A stretch of 64,000 nucleotides of DNA from Deltaproteobacteria bacterium (GTDB lineage Bacteria > Myxococcota_A > UBA796 > SXON01): contig BJHF01000001.1 in the NCBI GenBank assembly GCA_014191855.1, positions 236,393 to 300,392 on the forward strand, given 5' to 3'. The translations under genes and the position numbers were made by a program. Positions within the stretch are counted from its first letter, which is position 1. Each line of letters starts with the position of its first letter. The notes below the pieces were generated by a model that was not told where the DNA came from, ran no database searches, and saw only the letters and a program-made list of their open reading frames with translations. This document shows positions 1 to 9,019 of this stretch, one piece after another.

Positions 1-44
1 CCGACGGCGAGACTGTGGAGGAGGTCGAGTTCATCACGCTCCAT
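1..44 (-). CDS. Start of an unidentified gene, truncated by the window edge
   Basis: An ATG at 44-42 lies 20 bp downstream of the tsaB stop on the same strand, with a GGAG motif about 7 bases upstream of it. The 14 visible codons read MERDELDLLHSLAV, with no stop before the window edge. Spacing and orientation suggest the next gene of the tsaB operon. Too little is visible to name it, and the start itself is a prediction from the ribosome-binding site. Confidence 0.4.
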   Translation of the reverse strand, partial: MERDELDLLHSLAV

Positions 45-64
45 GCACCACTCCAGAGGAGCGC

Positions 65-697
65 TCACTGTACCAGATTGGGGGGCTGGGCGTCAGGTGC
101 GCGCAGGTAGAACGGTGCCACGGCGCCGGGATCCAGAAGGGGCAACGTGTGGAGCAGTAGCGCTGCGGCGCGAAGGTGGGCGTCGTCCGCCAAGGATAGC
201 AGCTTCGCGTTGACGAGCGCCGCGCCGGCCGCACCGACGCCCTCGCCGACGACGACGACATCCGCGAGGTCGAGAGCGGCCGGAGCGATGTCCGCAGGCT
301 CGCCCAGCGCGCGGGGCGTTTCGCCGGTGGTGTCGAAGGTTTGGGCGTAGAGTCGACCCTTCCTGGCATCGAGCAGCGCGAGAACCCGCGGATGGCCGGG
401 CGCGGCTGCGGCGCGGAGCGCGAGGGTGGGCACGGCGATCACGGGGAGCACTCGCGCAAGGGCGAGGCCGAGCGCGTGCGCGATGCCGACCCGCAAGCCC
501 GTGAACGCGCCTGGCCCGGTGACAACGGCCACGGCGTCGAGTGAGCCCAGCGTCGTGAGCGCGCGGGCAAGCGCCGGGGTGAGCCAGGCGTCGGCGCCGG
601 CCTGGATTCGCTGCGTCTCGGCGAAGACGCAGACCCCCTCCGCGTACGCGGCCACGCCCACGACCCCGGTGGCCGTGTCAATCAGGACTACGCGCAT
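65..697 (-). CDS. tsaB: tRNA threonylcarbamoyladenosine biosynthesis protein TsaB
   Basis: 210-residue protein beginning MRVVLIDTATG, with the family motif TGPGAFTGLRVG at residues 60-71. TsaB is an ASKHA-fold, catalytically inactive paralogue of TsaD. In bacteria it forms the TsaB-TsaD-TsaE complex that transfers threonylcarbamoyl to A37 of ANN-decoding tRNAs in the cytoplasm. The ATG at 697-695 is preferred because homology begins there; the frame stays open far upstream, but that part is out-of-frame rseP sequence. The start overlaps the rseP stop by 10 bp, which implies translational coupling at the distal end of the rpsB-to-rseP operon. The length is somewhat below the usual 225-235 residues. 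Confidence 0.88.
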   Translation of the reverse strand: MRVVLIDTATGVVGVAAYAEGVCVFAETQRIQAGADAWLTPALARALTTLGSLDAVAVVTGPGAFTGLRVGIAHALGLALARVLPVIAVPTLALRAAAAPGHPRVLALLDARKGRLYAQTFDTTGETPRALGEPADIAPAALDLADVVVVGEGVGAAGAALVNAKLLSLADDAHLRAAALLLHTLPLLDPGAVAPFYLRAPDAQPPNLVQ

Positions 698-2448
698 TTC
701 GGGGGCGCTGCCGCCACGGCCGGCGCATCGTCGTCGCGACCGACGATCTTCTGGACGTCCCACACGCTTACCACGAGCAGCAAGGAGACCAGGAACAACA
801 AGCCGACCTGCTGCAGGCGCTCCCGCACACGCCAGGGGAGGGGCCGGCCTCGTAGCCACTCGGCTGCGTAGGTGACGATCTGACCACCATCGAGCACGGG
901 GATGGGCAAGAGGTTGATCACGCCGAGGCTCAGGCTGAGCTGGGCGAAGACGCGCGCGGCCACGAACACACCCTGTTCGGCCGCTTTTCGGGCGGTGTTG
1001 AAGATCTCGATCGGGCCGCCGAGGTTCTTGCTTACCGGGGCATCGCCCGTGATGATGAGCCCGATCTGCTGCACCATGAACGTGCCGATGTACCAGGTTT
1101 CCTGGCCAGCGCGCTTGGCCGCGGTCAGCAGGCCGTAGGGCCGGGGCACGTCGAGCGGCGCGAGGAAGTCGCCGCCCGGGCCGAAGCCGATGCGGGGAAC
1201 GTAGGTGTACCGCCCGTAACTGTCGGTGTCCTGCACGACATCCGGCTGCATGGACAGGGTCAGCACTTCGCCAGCGCGTCGCACCTTGAAGTCGATGGGG
1301 CGGGCCTTGCCCTCCTCTGTCGGCTTCCCGTCCACCGTCGCGCCCACCGCCTTGAGCACGTCGAGGAAGGTGTAGATGTCCCGCTCGCCGACCCGGAGCA
1401 GGCGATCCCCCTCCTTCAACCCGAAACACTGGGCCGCGGAAGCGCGGCCGTCGGGCAGGCCCCGGATGTGGCCGATGCTGACCGTGGCGCTGGCCAGGCC
1501 CCAGGTGGCCCAGGTTTCGTCGTCTGCCGGGAAGCGCTCGGGCGCCCAGGTGGGGTCGGGCTGGAGGTTCACGGTGAACGTTGCGCCCGCCAGGTTGCGG
1601 GCCTCCACGGCGGCGCCCATTTTCCCGTGGAGCTGCCTCGAAACATCGCCCCACGTGCGCACGTCCACGCCATCGACCTTCAGAATCACGTCACCCTGCG
1701 CCATGCCAGCGCGCCAAGCCGGTGAGGCGGGATCGTCGATGATGACCGTGGTGTCCGCTGCGCTATCCCCGAGCCCGAGGGTGGACGCGAAGGTGCCGAG
1801 CTCCGCGCCCGCCTCCGCGGTGAGCGTGAGCGGGAGATCCACGCCGTTGCGCCGCACGACGATCGGGAGAACCTCACCTTCAAAGGTATACAACGCCTCA
1901 TACACGTCTACCCAGGTGAGGGTGTCGGTGTCGCCCACCCTCACGATGGAGTCCCCGATCTCCACGCCCGCCTTCTCCGCCGCCGTGTCGTGCTCGACCC
2001 GCCCCACTTCGGCTCGGGGCTGCGGCTCACCCGCCACGAACAACGCCGTGAACACGAATAGCGGCAGGACCAGGTTCGTGACCGGCCCGGCCGCGACGAT
2101 GAGCAGGCGTTGCCAGGCCGGCTTGTGGATGAAGGAGCCCTTCGCGTCGATCCAGTCGTCGTCGTCCTGCCCCGAGTCCGCGAACGGGTCAGCGCCGACC
2201 CAGCGCACATACCCGCCGATCGGGAGCATCGAAACCCGGTAGTCGGTGCCGCCGATCTTCACGCCGAACAGCCGCTTGCCCACGCCGATGCTGAACACCT
2301 TCACCGACACGCCGAACAAGCGAGCGACCACGAAATGCCCGCCTTCGTGCAGTAATACCAGCGTGCCCACCAGCAGCACCATCATCGCGAGGGGCTGGAG
2401 GCCGCTGCTGAGCGACATCCCGAATGGGATGAGCATGCCGAAGCTCAC
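688..2448 (-). CDS. rseP: RseP-type site-2 intramembrane metalloprotease with three PDZ-like repeats
   Basis: About 586 residues with the zinc motif HEGGH near residues 34-38 in the first transmembrane segment and the second-site LDGG motif near 519-522 in a C-terminal membrane segment. RseP/MmpA enzymes cut anti-sigma factors and signal-peptide remnants within the inner membrane. Three PDZ-like segments follow one another between the membrane parts (about 145-230, 230-320 and 330-410); E. coli RseP has two, so this 586-residue form is longer than the usual ~450. The GTG at 2448 overlaps the cdsA TGA as GTGA; an ATG at 2436 is an alternative start. It follows cdsA directly, with no dxr between them. 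Confidence 0.9.
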   Translation of the reverse strand: MSFGMLIPFGMSLSSGLQPLAMMVLLVGTLVLLHEGGHFVVARLFGVSVKVFSIGVGKRLFGVKIGGTDYRVSMLPIGGYVRWVGADPFADSGQDDDDWIDAKGSFIHKPAWQRLLIVAAGPVTNLVLPLFVFTALFVAGEPQPRAEVGRVEHDTAAEKAGVEIGDSIVRVGDTDTLTWVDVYEALYTFEGEVLPIVVRRNGVDLPLTLTAEAGAELGTFASTLGLGDSAADTTVIIDDPASPAWRAGMAQGDVILKVDGVDVRTWGDVSRQLHGKMGAAVEARNLAGATFTVNLQPDPTWAPERFPADDETWATWGLASATVSIGHIRGLPDGRASAAQCFGLKEGDRLLRVGERDIYTFLDVLKAVGATVDGKPTEEGKARPIDFKVRRAGEVLTLSMQPDVVQDTDSYGRYTYVPRIGFGPGGDFLAPLDVPRPYGLLTAAKRAGQETWYIGTFMVQQIGLIITGDAPVSKNLGGPIEIFNTARKAAEQGVFVAARVFAQLSLSLGVINLLPIPVLDGGQIVTYAAEWLRGRPLPWRVRERLQQVGLLFLVSLLLVVSVWDVQKIVGRDDDAPAVAAAPPKCA

Positions 2449-3248
2449 GAGGTCCTCACTTGCAGCCACAGCCAGAGGATGGGCGCGGTGAACATCAACG
2501 AGTCCACCCGGTCGAGGATCCCGCCGTGCCCGGGCATGATCCAGCCAGAGTCCTTCACGTCCCAGGCTCGCTTGATGAGGGACTCCGCGAGATCGCCGAC
2601 GATGCCGGCAACGTCCAACGCCATCGTGAGCAAGATGCACTCCACCACGCCGAACGGCAGGTGACCGACCTTTGCAAACGCAAAGCCGCCGACCGCGGAG
2701 AGCAGCAGCCCCCCGATGGCGCCTTCCACGGTCTTTTTCGGTGAGATGCGTTCAAAAAGCTTCGTTTTGCCGAAGGCACGCCCGGCGAAGAACGCGCCCG
2801 TGTCCCCCAGCCAGGTGGCCGCGAGCAGGTAGAGGATCATGTAGATGCCGTCGTCTCGCCCGCGCAGCGGAACCAGCGGCGCCATCAAAAGGGGGGCATA
2901 CACCAGGCCAACCACGGAGCGCAGCGCTTGGGTACCGGCCCGGCGCACGTCGCGCTCAAGGAACATCGGAACCAGGAGGCCGGCCATGACGGCAACGCCG
3001 ACGGCGGCGACGCGCGTCGGCTCCGGGCCGTTGAGCACGGCCAGATGCAGGAGGAGCCCGGCTGGAATCAGGAAGACTCGTGAGCGAAGGCGGGTGCTCG
3101 GATCATCCCGGGTCATCATGATCGCCCACTCGTCCATCGCAACCGCGACGACGAAGGCGATCAGCGCCCCGACCAGCCAGCCGCCCTTGTAGAGGATGGG
3201 CAACACGATGGCGAGCCCGGTGAGCCCGGAAATGATGCGTGGCCCCAC
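2445..3248 (-). CDS. cdsA: Phosphatidate cytidylyltransferase
   Basis: 267 residues with about seven hydrophobic segments and the C-terminal CDP-alcohol signature beginning SLIKRAWDVKDSG and ending LDRVDSL (residues 223-249), which carries the conserved K-D and D-R-x-D residues. It converts phosphatidic acid and CTP to CDP-diacylglycerol, the precursor of all phospholipids, in the inner membrane. The start is GTG at 3248, immediately after the uppS TAG with zero spacing. The gene order uppS-cdsA is the classical bacterial arrangement. Confidence 0.93.
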   Translation of the reverse strand: MGPRIISGLTGLAIVLPILYKGGWLVGALIAFVVAVAMDEWAIMMTRDDPSTRLRSRVFLIPAGLLLHLAVLNGPEPTRVAAVGVAVMAGLLVPMFLERDVRRAGTQALRSVVGLVYAPLLMAPLVPLRGRDDGIYMILYLLAATWLGDTGAFFAGRAFGKTKLFERISPKKTVEGAIGGLLLSAVGGFAFAKVGHLPFGVVECILLTMALDVAGIVGDLAESLIKRAWDVKDSGWIMPGHGGILDRVDSLMFTAPILWLWLQVRTS

Positions 3249-3971
3249 CTACGATCCCGCCCGAACCTGCACACCCGTCGCGCCAAACCGGCGCTCGCGG
3301 CGTCCGAAGGCCTCGAAGGCCTCGATGAGCTGCGGCTTGCGGAAGTCGGGCCAGAGGGTTTCTGTGACGTAGATCTCGGCATACGCGAGCTGCCACAACA
3401 TGAAATTGCTGATCCGCAGCTCACCGCTGGTGCGGATGAGGAGGTCGGGGTCCGGCAGGCCCGCCGTCTGGAGCTCCGCAGCGAACGCGGCTTCGTCGAT
3501 CTGGTCGGGGCGAAGGCGCCCCGAGGCTGCTTTTTTGGCGAGGGCCTTGGCCGCCTCCACGATCTCCTGCCGGGAGCCATAGGAGAGGGCCAGCGTGAGC
3601 ACCATCTGCTTGTTGTCGCGACTCGCGTGCATCAGCTCCTTGAGCGCCGCGCGCACCGCCAGCGGCAACCTGTCGAGCTGCCCCACCGCGTTGAGACGAA
3701 TGCCATTGTCGAGAATCTCCCTACGCTCCTGCGTGAGGTAGCGAGCGAGCAGGCCCATGAGCGCGCCCACCTCGTCTTCCGGGCGCTTCCAGTTCTCGGT
3801 GGAGAAGCTGTAGAGCGTGAGCGCCTTGCAGCCGAGCTCGCGGCACGCCTGCGTGATGTCCCGCACGCTCTCCGCGCCTTCTTCATGCCCGCGAACGCGC
3901 GGCCACCCACGCGACTCGGCCCATCGGCCATTGCCGTCCATGATGATCGCGACGTGGGTGGGAACCTTCAT
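3249..3971 (-). CDS. uppS: Isoprenyl (undecaprenyl) diphosphate synthase
   Basis: 240 residues, with the substrate-binding MDGNGRWA motif at 11-18 (catalytic Asp12) and the second signature RTSGELRISNF at 180-190 followed by YAE. This is a full cis-prenyltransferase. UppS condenses farnesyl-PP with eight IPP units to make the undecaprenyl lipid carrier for peptidoglycan and O-antigen. The start is ATG at 3971, 9 bp after the frr stop. It lies in the ribosome recycling/phospholipid operon. Its probable substrate source, a prenyl diphosphate synthase, is encoded near 16.5 kb. Confidence 0.95.
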   Translation of the reverse strand: MKVPTHVAIIMDGNGRWAESRGWPRVRGHEEGAESVRDITQACRELGCKALTLYSFSTENWKRPEDEVGALMGLLARYLTQERREILDNGIRLNAVGQLDRLPLAVRAALKELMHASRDNKQMVLTLALSYGSRQEIVEAAKALAKKAASGRLRPDQIDEAAFAAELQTAGLPDPDLLIRTSGELRISNFMLWQLAYAEIYVTETLWPDFRKPQLIEAFEAFGRRERRFGATGVQVRAGS

Positions 3972-3980
3972 GGGGCTCGA

Positions 3981-4544
3981 CTAGATGTCGAGGATCTCCT
4001 TCTCCTTCTTGGCGCCCATCTCGTCCACCAGCTTCACGTGCGCGTCGGTGGACTCCTGTAGCTTCTCCAGCAGCTTCTTGAGCTGATCCTCGGTGAGGTC
4101 CCCCTCGTCTTCCGCTTCTTCCAACAAGGCTTTGTAGTCGCGCCGCACGCCGCGCACGCGCACCTTTGCCTCCTCCACGTGCTGCTTCACCACCTTCACG
4201 AGCTGTTGCCGCCGCTCGCCGGTGAGGGCCGGGATGGGGATGCGGATGATGACGCCATCGCTCTGGGGATTGAACCCCATGCCGGCCACGGCGATCGCCC
4301 GTTCGATGTCCTTGATCGTGCCCTTGTCCCACGGGTTGATGATCAAGAGGCGCGCATCCGGCGCCGAGATGCCGCCCAGCTCCTTGAGCGCCATCGTGCT
4401 GCCGTACGAAGCCACCTCAACCTGCACGTGCTCGATGAGCGCAGGCGTGGCCCGACCCGTTCGAACGCCAACCAGCTCGCGCTTGAGCTGGTCCATGCTC
4501 TTTGCCATGTCGGCGTTGGCTTCCTTGATGTAGTCGTCGCTCAT
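3981..4544 (-). CDS. frr: Ribosome recycling factor
   Basis: 187 residues, the standard RRF length, with the characteristic [17 protein letters not shown] segment near residues 27-43 and a highly charged helical N- and C-terminal bundle ending in [12 protein letters not shown] works with EF-G to split post-termination ribosomes. The ATG at 4544 overlaps the pyrH stop (ATGA), so translation is probably coupled. The neighbours pyrH-frr-uppS are the conserved order in most bacteria. Confidence 0.96.
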   Translation of the reverse strand: MSDDYIKEANADMAKSMDQLKRELVGVRTGRATPALIEHVQVEVASYGSTMALKELGGISAPDARLLIINPWDKGTIKDIERAIAVAGMGFNPQSDGVIIRIPIPALTGERRQQLVKVVKQHVEEAKVRVRGVRRDYKALLEEAEDEGDLTEDQLKKLLEKLQESTDAHVKLVDEMGAKKEKEILDI

Positions 4545-5284
4545 GGGGTGACTCCCGCCGCCTTGGGCGTGGTGATGAGGGTGCCCACGCTCTCGCCGAG
4601 CACCACGCGCTTGATGTTCCCGGGAACGCTAAGATCGAACACGATCATCGGCGTGTCGTTCTCCATCGCCAACGCGATGGCTGTGGCGTCGGCCACCTTC
4701 AGTCCGCGCTTGAACGCGTCCATCGGGGCGATCTGCTCGAAGCGGATCGCGTCCGCGAACTTCTTCGGGTCCTTGTCGTACACGCCATCCACCTTGGTGG
4801 CCTTGAGGATCACCTGGGCGCCGACCTCGGCTGCGCGGAGCGCCGCAGCGGAGTCCGTGGAGAAGTAGGGGTTTCCCGTGCCGGCTGCGAAGATCACCAC
4901 CCGACCCTTGGCGAGGTGGGCGATCGCCCGGCGACGGATGTACGGTTCGCACACCTGCTCGATGCGCAGCGCGCTCATCACCCGCGTGTAGCAGCCGCGG
5001 CGCTCCAGGGAGTCCTGCATGGCGAGGGCGTTGATCACCGTTGCCAGCATGCCCATGTAGTCGGCGCTCTCGCGCTCCATCCCCTTTTCGCTGCCGGAAA
5101 CGCCGCGGAAGATGTTGCCGCCGCCGATCACCAGCCCGAACTGAACCCCGAGCGCTTTCGCCTCGATGATCTCGTCGGCGAGGCGGCCCAGCATGACCGG
5201 GTCGAGTCCAAAGTCTTTGTCCCCCGCGAGCATCTCGCCGGAGACCTTGAGGAGCACACGCGTATACACAGGTTTGGGAGGCAC
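4541..5284 (-). CDS. pyrH: UMP kinase
   Basis: 247 residues of the amino-acid-kinase fold. LKVSGEML at 12-19 supplies the ATP-binding Lys, and GGGNIFRG at 54-61 is the UMP-kinase signature. It phosphorylates UMP to UDP in pyrimidine biosynthesis; the window also carries pyrE at 53.1 kb. It sits between tsf and frr as usual. The start is ATG at 5284, about 40 bp after the tsf stop, and its own stop overlaps the frr start. Confidence 0.95.
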   Translation of the reverse strand: MPPKPVYTRVLLKVSGEMLAGDKDFGLDPVMLGRLADEIIEAKALGVQFGLVIGGGNIFRGVSGSEKGMERESADYMGMLATVINALAMQDSLERRGCYTRVMSALRIEQVCEPYIRRRAIAHLAKGRVVIFAAGTGNPYFSTDSAAALRAAEVGAQVILKATKVDGVYDKDPKKFADAIRFEQIAPMDAFKRGLKVADATAIALAMENDTPMIVFDLSVPGNIKRVVLGESVGTLITTPKAAGVTP

Positions 5285-5325
5285 GGCCGCGGCTTATCGC
5301 GGGCGTGCCCTCCGGGCATGGGGAA

Positions 5326-5976
5326 CTAAGCGATGCCGGAGGCCTTCGCGACCTCGGCCGCAAAGTCGTCCGCGCGCTTGGCGAGGCCTTCGCCCATCAC
5401 GAACCGCGAGAAACGCCGGACCTGCAGGTTCTCGCCGATGGTGGAGGCGGTCTCCTTCACGACCTGATCGACCGTCTTGGTGTCGTCCTTGAACCACTTC
5501 TGGTCGAGCAGGCACACCTCCTCGTACCACTTGCTCATGCGGCCAAGCACGATCTTCTCGGCGATCGCCAAGGGCTTCCCCTCCGACATCGTCTTTTCGA
5601 CCTGGATGGTCTTCTCGCGCTCGAAGGCTGCCGCCGGCACCTCTTCACGCCGAACGTACTCGGGCTGCGAGGCCGCGATGTGCATCGCGATGTCGCGGGC
5701 GAGCTGCTTGAACCCATCGGTCAACGCCACGAAGTCGGTCTCGCAGTTCAGCTCCACCAGCACGCCGATCTTGCCGCCGGCGTGGATGTAGCAGTCCACT
5801 AGACCCTCGGCGGCCGCGCGGCCAGCTTTCTTCGTGGCCGAGGCGATGCCCTTGGCGCGGAGCCAGTCGATCGCCTTCTGCACGTCGTCGCCCGCTTCGT
5901 CCAGCGCCTTCTTGCAGTCGAGCATGCCTGCGCCGGTGCGCTCCCGCAGCTCTTTGACTTGTCCCATGGTTGCCAT
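5326..5976 (-). CDS. tsf: Translation elongation factor Ts, short form
   Basis: 216 residues starting MATMGQVKELRERTGAGMLDC, with the EF-Tu contact motif TDFV at 80-83. EF-Ts is the nucleotide exchange factor that recycles EF-Tu. ATG 5976 is preferred over the upstream TTG at 5988 because a GGAG lies 6 bases before it. The protein is clearly shorter than the 283-residue E. coli form. It resembles the compact type with a reduced core, and the C-terminal module is present (residues about 150-216). Confidence 0.94.
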   Translation of the reverse strand: MATMGQVKELRERTGAGMLDCKKALDEAGDDVQKAIDWLRAKGIASATKKAGRAAAEGLVDCYIHAGGKIGVLVELNCETDFVALTDGFKQLARDIAMHIAASQPEYVRREEVPAAAFEREKTIQVEKTMSEGKPLAIAEKIVLGRMSKWYEEVCLLDQKWFKDDTKTVDQVVKETASTIGENLQVRRFSRFVMGEGLAKRADDFAAEVAKASGIA

Positions 5977-6077
5977 GTTGTGCTCCAATGCGGGAGGGCC
6001 TGCGCCCGCCCGGTACGTGAATCGGTAGAAGAAGGAACGATTCCCGCCCAGGCTGGCCCGAGCGGGGTCGACGCGAG

Positions 6078-6866
6078 CTAGGCCTCGGGGGGCGCCTCGA
6101 CGGGGGCCGTGCCGCGACGCACGATCTCCAGTCCGCCATCGGCCTCGCCGTCGGTGAAGCGCGCCGCCACCGCCGCATCGCTGCGACCGGCGTTCACGCC
6201 CGCCGCCGCCGCATCCGCCACCGCCGCCGTGAACAGGCGGATGGACTTGATCGCGTCGTCGTTGCCGGGGATCACGTAGGCGATGCCGTCGGGATCGCAG
6301 TTGGTATCGCAGAGCGCCACGACCGGGATGCCGAGCTTGTTCGCCTCGTCGACCGCGATGTGCTCCTTCTTGGGGTCGATGACGAAGATCGCGCCCGGGA
6401 GGCTCTTGAGATCCTTGATCCCGCCGAGCGACTTCTCCATCTTCTCGATCTGCCGGTTCATCGTGAGCACTTCCTTCTTCGTGAACCCGTCGAACCGGCC
6501 GTCGGTGCGCGACTTGATCAGGAAGTTCAGCCGGTCGATGCTCTTCTTTACGGTTTCCCAGTTGGTGAGCGTGCCGCCGAGCCAGCGCTCGTTGACGTAG
6601 AACATGTTGGAGCGGCGCGCCTCTTCGGCGATGATGTCGCGGGCCGCGCGCTTGGTGCCAACGAACAACACCGTCTGGCCGCGCGCAGCGAGGGACTGGA
6701 TGAAGCGGCTGGCTTCAACGAGGCGCGTCGCCGTCTGCTGGATGTCGATGATGTGGACCCCGTTCTTCTGGCCGTAGATGTACGGCTTCATGCGGGGGTG
6801 CCAGCGGCGGGTTTGGTGGCCGAAGTGAACGCCAGCGTCGAGCAGGTCGCGAAGAGAGACAGACAT
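6078..6866 (-). CDS. rpsB: 30S ribosomal protein S2
   Basis: 262 residues from MSVSLRDLLDAGVHFGHQTRRW. This is a complete S2 with the KPYIYGQKNGVHIIDI segment and a C-terminal Ala/Glu-rich tail. It is the first gene of the operon rpsB-tsf-pyrH-frr-uppS-cdsA-rseP-tsaB. An AAGGAAG motif 5-6 bases before the ATG at 6866 fixes the start; the frame extends 15 codons further without a better site. In many bacteria S2 represses its own operon through the 5' leader. The 180 bp upstream could hold such a leader, but no specific structure could be confirmed. Confidence 0.96.
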   Translation of the reverse strand: MSVSLRDLLDAGVHFGHQTRRWHPRMKPYIYGQKNGVHIIDIQQTATRLVEASRFIQSLAARGQTVLFVGTKRAARDIIAEEARRSNMFYVNERWLGGTLTNWETVKKSIDRLNFLIKSRTDGRFDGFTKKEVLTMNRQIEKMEKSLGGIKDLKSLPGAIFVIDPKKEHIAVDEANKLGIPVVALCDTNCDPDGIAYVIPGNDDAIKSIRLFTAAVADAAAAGVNAGRSDAAVAARFTDGEADGGLEIVRRGTAPVEAPPEA

Positions 6867-7046
6867 GGTGCTTCCTTGAGTTCGTGGTTGAGCGACCGCT
6901 GGCGACCCCACCCGACCGACCGAAATTGGGCGGCACCACGGGGCGGGACGTTCATCCAGCGTGAGTGTCTGCCGGGGAACGAGTCCCCCGGAAGCCGCCC
7001 GCGGTTAGCTCACTCCGGCGATCTCCGCAAGCCGGGGTCGGGGCGA

Positions 7047-7682
7047 TCAGCTTGTGCTGCGGGTGCCCGTCATCCGAACGAACTCGGTGACGATCCCCCG
7101 TAGGCGTTCCAACTGCTCGTAGGCGCGCTCGAGGCGGGTGCTCACCTTCGCGTCGAGGTTCGGCTGCATCAACGCCAGTTCGATGTTCCCCATCGCCGCC
7201 ATGAGCGGCTGGCTGAGGTCGTGTGCGGCTTGCCCGGCCACCGCCACGACGGCTGCCCGCTTTTCGCTGGCGACCACCTGCGTGGCGGCTTCATCGAGGC
7301 GGCGAGAAAGGTCAGATACCTCCCGTACATCCTCAAATACGCCCATCGTGCCGATGATGAGCCCGTCTCCGCCGACGTGCACCCGGGCGTGGATTCGCGC
7401 TGGAATCACCTCGCCGGAGCGGGTGCGAATCATCACGTCTACCGGGCGCTCCGTCTGGCCCCCCGCATCTCTCGCGGCCCGCAGCACGCGGCGCGCATCC
7501 TCGGGACGGTGGTACACGTCGGAGACGTGGAGCAGACTGCGAAGCTCCAAAAGCGGGTAACCGAGCAGCGCACATGCGGCCGGGTTGGCGTACACCAAGC
7601 GCCCGCGCTTGTCGGCGAACAGCACCGGCTGCGGGAGCAGCTCCAGGAGGGCGTCGAGGGCGAAGGCGGGGTCGCCGAACAT
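7047..7682 (-). CDS. PAS-domain protein with histidine-kinase dimerisation helix but no ATPase domain
   Basis: 211 residues: a PAS domain at about 12-120 (FADKRGRLVYANPAACALLGY at its start, PAC-like end near GTMGVFEDV), then a helical segment with the H-box-like sequence AHDLSQPL around His154. The protein ends about 57 residues later. A DHp bundle is therefore present, but the HATPase_c domain is absent in frame and is not seen immediately downstream. It cannot phosphorylate itself unaided. It may be a phosphotransfer or dimerisation partner of another kinase, or a degenerated kinase. The start ATG at 7682 is 14 bp after the larC stop. Confidence 0.75.
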   Translation of the reverse strand: MFGDPAFALDALLELLPQPVLFADKRGRLVYANPAACALLGYPLLELRSLLHVSDVYHRPEDARRVLRAARDAGGQTERPVDVMIRTRSGEVIPARIHARVHVGGDGLIIGTMGVFEDVREVSDLSRRLDEAATQVVASEKRAAVVAVAGQAAHDLSQPLMAAMGNIELALMQPNLDAKVSTRLERAYEQLERLRGIVTEFVRMTGTRSTS

Positions 7683-7696
7683 GGGTGTAGTATCGC

Positions 7697-9019
7697 TCAG
7701 CGGCGTGCCGAAGACCACGCCGCGAGCGCGGCGCCGATGACCTGGCTCACCGGCAGGTCGTGCTGTGCGGCGATCGCCGCGCATTCCTCGAACTCGGGGG
7801 CGGCGTGGAGCACTTGCCCCTCGCGTTCGCCCAGCTTCACGTTCACCTCGCCCCAGGCGGTGCGAACCCGCTCGAAGCGCCGGCTCAGCACCTCGCGAGC
7901 GAGCGTTTGCCATCGATAGCCCAGCGTGCTCCCATGGCGGAGGAGCGCCTCGCCGACCGCGACGCGGTGGGAGGGGGGCGCGAGGGCGGTGACGAGAAGG
8001 GCAGGGCGACCCTTCTTCATCAGCACGGGAGTGACGTACGCATCCAGGGCGCCGGCGCGGAGGAGCGCCTCGATCAGGGGGGGCACGGCCTCGGGATGAA
8101 GACTGTCCACCTCGGCGCGAAGCTCGGCGACGACCGAGGGTGCACCTGCGTTCCCCTCGCCGATCAGCACGCGGACGACATTGGGGTGACTCGCGGGATC
8201 CCACGTGCCGGCCCCGACCCCGGTTTGCAGCACGGTCATCGCGGGAATCGGCCCGGAGGTTGCGAGCGCGCCGACGAGCGCGGCTCCCGTCGGCGTGACG
8301 GTTTCTCCCTGGATGTTTCGCCCCTCGACGGCCAGGCCGCGGAGGCACTCCAGGGTTGCCGGGGCCGGAAGCGGGATCCAACCGTGCTCGCCGAGCGTGT
8401 GGCCGGTGCCAAGCGGGATCGTGCCCACGACGAGCGTGTCGATGCCGAGGCACTCCAGCGCCGCGCACGCGGCCACCATGTCCACGATGGAGTCGACCGC
8501 GCCGACCTCGTGGAAGGTCACCGCCTCGGCGGGCATGCCATGTACGCGCCCCTCCGCGTCGGCGAGACGGGAGAAGGCGGCGATCACCCTGGAACGTACG
8601 CGCTCGGCGAGCGGGGCGGCTTCGAGCAGCGTGCGGATGTCGGCCCACCGGCGGCTCCGGGCGCGCCAAGCGGGGGCGTGCGGCGGCGCCGTGCCGTCGT
8701 GAGCCACAGAAGGTTCGTGGGCGGGCGGGTGGCGATGCTCGTGGCCGTGGCCATGCTCGTGAACGTGCTCGTGGCCGTGCTCGTGATCATGGCTGGGATC
8801 ATGAGGAGTGGCGCCGGATTCTCCGGCCAACTCCACGACGAATCGCGTGGCGTGGAACGGGCCGCGCCACACCTTCTCGGTCCGCGCCGTCCAGCCCTCC
8901 ATCCCCAGCGTCGCGACCGCCGCCAGCACGTCCGCCTCTGGCGCGCCGGCGTCGATCAGCGCGGCGACGAGCATGTCTCCCGCCAGTCCCCCGACGGGAT
9001 CGATCCATGCCGTCTTCAT
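7697..9019 (-). CDS. larC: Nickel insertion protein LarC (nickel-pincer cofactor synthesis)
   Basis: 440 residues starting MKTAWIDPVGGLAGDM, the hallmark of LarC. LarC is the CTP-dependent cyclometallase that inserts Ni into pyridinium-3,5-bisthiocarboxylic acid mononucleotide to make the cofactor of lactate racemase and related enzymes. A histidine-rich loop (residues about 73-107, alternating His with Glu/Gly/Asp) is typical of nickel handling. The ATG at 9019 overlaps the larB stop as ATGA. larE and a LarA-type apoenzyme are not in the window. Confidence 0.92.
   Translation of the reverse strand: MKTAWIDPVGGLAGDMLVAALIDAGAPEADVLAAVATLGMEGWTARTEKVWRGPFHATRFVVELAGESGATPHDPSHDHEHGHEHVHEHGHGHEHRHPPAHEPSVAHDGTAPPHAPAWRARSRRWADIRTLLEAAPLAERVRSRVIAAFSRLADAEGRVHGMPAEAVTFHEVGAVDSIVDMVAACAALECLGIDTLVVGTIPLGTGHTLGEHGWIPLPAPATLECLRGLAVEGRNIQGETVTPTGAALVGALATSGPIPAMTVLQTGVGAGTWDPASHPNVVRVLIGEGNAGAPSVVAELRAEVDSLHPEAVPPLIEALLRAGALDAYVTPVLMKKGRPALLVTALAPPSHRVAVGEALLRHGSTLGYRWQTLAREVLSRRFERVRTAWGEVNVKLGEREGQVLHAAPEFEECAAIAAQHDLPVSQVIGAALAAWSSARR

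Noticed and set aside
65..1654. 529-codon frame including tsaB as a long fusion protein
   Set aside because: Codons above 697 are out-of-frame rseP sequence with Arg/Gly/Pro-rich composition; the TsaB homology starts at 697.
6867..7046. Known riboswitch or S2 leader before rpsB
   Set aside because: Only a weak CCGGGG/CCCCGG pairing was seen; not enough to call a specific RNA element.
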